A DNA stretch of 64,000 nt from Peptococcaceae bacterium (GTDB lineage Bacteria; Bacillota; Desulfotomaculia; Desulfotomaculales; Desulfocucumaceae), in the NCBI GenBank assembly GCA_023512435.1, contig JAILZP010000010.1, positions 1 through 64,000 of the forward strand, given 5' to 3'. Every line of letters starts with the position of its first letter. The first letter of the stretch is position 1. Under the pieces are notes generated by a model. It made no database searches, was not told where the DNA came from, and saw only the letters and a list, made by a program, of their open reading frames with translations. Positions 61,915 to 64,000 of the stretch are shown piece after piece. Both the position numbers and the translations under genes were made by a program.

Positions 61915-62010
61915 CCGGCACCATCTCCTCTCTTGGAATGTATTTTCTCTCTTTATTATTTTTTAAATACCGTTGCACAAACAAAACTGAAGGCCGGGGA
62001 CTGTTCACCC

Positions 62011-62736
62011 TCAGCCTTTGAAACACTCCACCAGTTCCCGGGCCTGTCCCGGGTTTTCATAAACTATGTTCCCGATGACCACCGTGTCCACCAGCGGGGC
62101 CACGGCATTCAGCTGGGCGGGGGTCTTTATGCCTCCCCCGTAGACCAGGTGTATGTTTTTTCTGGCCCCGGAAACCGCCGCCACCAGGTCCAGGTCCCCG
62201 AAAACGCCGCTGTACTCTATGTAGATCAGCGGAATCCGGTACACCTCCTCGGCCAGCAGGGTATACGCCACCGCGTCTTCCGGGTTGACACGGCTGCTGC
62301 GGGTGAGCCGGCCCACGGCGGAATCCCTGTTGCAGACCAGGTAACCTTCGGTAAGCACCCTGTCCCACCGGATCAGATCCCGGTACCTTTTAATGGCGCC
62401 CAGGTGGGCGTCCACCAGCCACTTTTTATCCCCGGCGTTCAGAACCACCGGGATAAAGTGGGCGTCCACCCCCGGCACCACAGCGTCCTCGACCGAGATT
62501 TCCTGCACCAGTGGACCGTTGAAACCGCCCCGGCGTACCAGGCGGATCAGGGCCTCTGTGTTGTCATAGTTTACCCCCAGCGTCCCTCCCACCACCACGG
62601 CGTCAACATTCCGCTGGTTTATTATCCAGAAGGCTTCTTCAGGCAGACACTTATCAGGGTCAAGCTTCACCACCAGCCTCCATTTTTTCCATTTTGCAGT
62701 ATCCCACACCGCCAAGACCCCCATCACTTTAATCAA
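62011..62736 (-). CDS. pcrB: Heptaprenylglyceryl phosphate synthase PcrB
   Basis: 241 aa TIM barrel. KLDPDK near the N-terminus, VVVGGTLGVNYDN, YIEYSGVFGDL and HLVYGGGIKTPAQ fit PcrB, the Firmicutes relative of archaeal GGGP synthase. Joins sn-glycerol-1-phosphate to a polyprenyl diphosphate. TTG 62736 or ATG 62724 is the start; neither has a strong ribosome binding site. DUF2512 follows on the same strand. Confidence 0.88.
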   Translation of the reverse strand: MIKVMGVLAVWDTAKWKKWRLVVKLDPDKCLPEEAFWIINQRNVDAVVVGGTLGVNYDNTEALIRLVRRGGFNGPLVQEISVEDAVVPGVDAHFIPVVLNAGDKKWLVDAHLGAIKRYRDLIRWDRVLTEGYLVCNRDSAVGRLTRSSRVNPEDAVAYTLLAEEVYRIPLIYIEYSGVFGDLDLVAAVSGARKNIHLVYGGGIKTPAQLNAVAPLVDTVVIGNIVYENPGQARELVECFKG

Positions 62737-62867
62737 AGTACCTGGAACATTTTCCTCCCTAATACGTTACTAAAATGCCGGAACAAGGGCAAGTTTTTCC
62801 GGATGGACGCCCTGTTCCCCGGTTAAGAAGGAACGGCCCGGCACATAATATTGACGGGGTGAGACTC

Positions 62868-63203
62868 ATGCGTTTGATAGCTCTGATGACCGACGAGGAC
62901 CGGGTGGGATTTCTGGTGGACAGCCTGCGCAACGCCGGCTTCGACCGGAAGGACATGATTATTTCCGACCTGGCCGAAGCCGGGGAAGAAAAAAACAGGG
63001 ACCCCGGGGAGGCGGCCGGAGAAATGGCCTTCACTAAAACTGAAAGAGACGGGTTGTGGGAAGCATCACCATTCGCCGGCGGCATCGAGGGACTCAACGC
63101 CACCCGCGGGATCCTGGTGGCGTTGGAATGCCCCAAGCATTCGGCCTCCCGGGTGCGGGAGATCATGGAACAGAACGGGGCGGCCAAAATAATCCAGGAT
63201 TAG
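62868..63203 (+). CDS. Hypothetical protein
   Basis: 111 aa from ATG 62868 (GGGGTGAGACTC upstream). Begins MRLIALMTDEDRVGFLVDSLRNAGFDRKDMIISDL and ends with ECPKHSASRVREIMEQNGAAKIIQD, a ferredoxin-like or ACT-like alternation of helices and strands. Perhaps a small sensor or ligand-binding protein. Overlaps the cyclopropane synthase gene by 4 nt at the 3' ends. Confidence 0.55.
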   Translation: MRLIALMTDEDRVGFLVDSLRNAGFDRKDMIISDLAEAGEEKNRDPGEAAGEMAFTKTERDGLWEASPFAGGIEGLNATRGILVALECPKHSASRVREIMEQNGAAKIIQD

Positions 63204-64000
63204 CGGCAGTATACTCCCTCCAGGGTCAGGGGGAGATTGTTGTTCAGTCCCTTTGAAAACAGAAGCTGGTAGACGTTGAGCCCCGAAACCCTGAAGGAAG
63301 CCGCGCAGCCCCGCAAGTACAGGCTCCACATCCTGACGAACTTCTCGCCGAATTTATCTCTTACCTCGTCGATGTGGCCGACAAAATTTTGGTACCACCT
63401 GTCCAGCGTCATGGCGTAATGCATTCTCAAGCTTTCTGCGTGCAGCAGGTGAAAATCGTACTGGGGCAGCAGCCAGACGGTTTCCCGCAGGGAAGGAATG
63501 TACCCCCCCGGAAAGATGTACCTGTCGATCCAGGAGTTGACCGGGTGTTCCCCGGTGCCGGTTATGGTGTGCAGCATGGACAGCCCGCCGGGGACCAGCA
63601 GCCGGCTGACCTTCTCCATGTACCGGCCCAGGTTGTCCCTGCCCACATGTTCAAACATGCCCACACTGACGATCTTGTCAAACTGCAGGTTCTCGGGAAG
63701 ATCGAGGTAGTTAAGCATTTCCACTTCCACCAGGCCGGACAGGCCCTGTTCCTTTATTCTCTCTTTTACCGCCGCATACTGTTCTTCACTGAGGGTTATC
63801 CCCAGCGCCCCGACATTGTACTGCCGGGCCGCCCGGATGATCAGCCAGCCCCATCCGCAGCCGATATCCAGCAGCCTTTCCCCTGCTTTCAACTGCAGCT
63901 TTCGCAAAATGAGGTCGATTTTTTGAATCTGCGCCTGGGTAAGACTGTCGCCCGGTTCCCTGAAATAGGCGCAGGAATAACTCATTGTCTCGTCCAGCCA
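63200..64000 (-). CDS. cfa: Cyclopropane-fatty-acyl-phospholipid synthase (5' end cut)
   Basis: 267 codons visible. The frame continues past the window edge, reading WLDETMSYSCAYF, the usual internal CFA sequence, so the ATG at 63985 is not the start. LLDIGCGWGWLIIRAA is the SAM motif and VSVGMFEHVGRDNL the catalytic region; the C-terminal RWYQNFVGHIDEVRDKFGEKFVRMW is typical. Adds a methylene group to unsaturated lipid chains. The N-terminal 110 or so residues are missing. Confidence 0.92.
   Translation of the reverse strand, partial: WLDETMSYSCAYFREPGDSLTQAQIQKIDLILRKLQLKAGERLLDIGCGWGWLIIRAARQYNVGALGITLSEEQYAAVKERIKEQGLSGLVEVEMLNYLDLPENLQFDKIVSVGMFEHVGRDNLGRYMEKVSRLLVPGGLSMLHTITGTGEHPVNSWIDRYIFPGGYIPSLRETVWLLPQYDFHLLHAESLRMHYAMTLDRWYQNFVGHIDEVRDKFGEKFVRMWSLYLRGCAASFRVSGLNVYQLLFSKGLNNNLPLTLEGVYCR

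Overview
The window reads as chromosome of an anaerobic Gram-positive bacterium of the Clostridia, most likely a Desulfotomaculum/Pelotomaculum-type member of the Peptococcaceae. This is an inference from content: a tungsten-type aldehyde ferredoxin oxidoreductase with pterin-cofactor genes, two TauE/SafE-type exporters, AcuA, PcrB, a DUF2512 (YndM-like) protein, many lipoproteins, strong AGGAGG ribosome binding sites, GTG/TTG starts, and a GC-rich background broken by AT-rich patches.

Layout. 1-3560 is an accessory segment on the 3' side of a tRNA-Arg(CCG) gene. It holds two divergent XRE regulators around an operator array, two ImmA/IrrE-type metallopeptidases, phage-type small genes, and a SLATT (DUF4231) membrane protein near a TIR-like (DUF1863) protein. 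3563-16755 is core: lactate dehydrogenase, polysaccharide deacetylase, a crotonase, rimI-tsaB-tsaE, then a cofactor cluster on the minus strand (AOR, moaD, a ModE-type regulator, moaA, moaC, MOSC, moeB-like, a second MoaD-like protein), two lipoproteins and two small hypotheticals. 17007-21830 is marR-MFP-RND efflux. 21983-28405 holds HIT, alr, nnrE/D, acpS and a LytS/LytTR two-component pair.

28811-35259 holds a metallo-beta-lactamase-fold protein, a CBS protein, short membrane proteins and two TauE/SafE permeases. 35861-38765 is a histidine kinase plus NtrC-type regulator, followed by acuA. 39658-42941 is a cell-envelope set (VanW, PRC-barrel, membrane/TPR protein). Then come an acyl-CoA synthetase, a TGS GTPase, tldD, a Lon-like protease and a four-tRNA cluster (Asp, Phe, Gly, Cys).

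51325-57400 is a second accessory region. An AT-rich helicase with a nuclease-like C-terminus lies between inverted copies of a 29-bp palindrome, amid IS4/IS1634-type, IS21 istB-type and response-regulator fragments, plus a membrane gene frameshifted in an A9 run. The rest (57575-64000) holds lipoproteins, a NamZ-type muramidase, DUF2512, pcrB, a small protein and a cyclopropane-fatty-acid synthase cut by the window edge.

The best candidates for something new are the helicase-nuclease protein in its palindrome-bounded segment and the SLATT/TIR pair beside the tRNA. The XRE operator array is the cleanest regulatory find. All functions are read from motifs and remembered families; no search was run.
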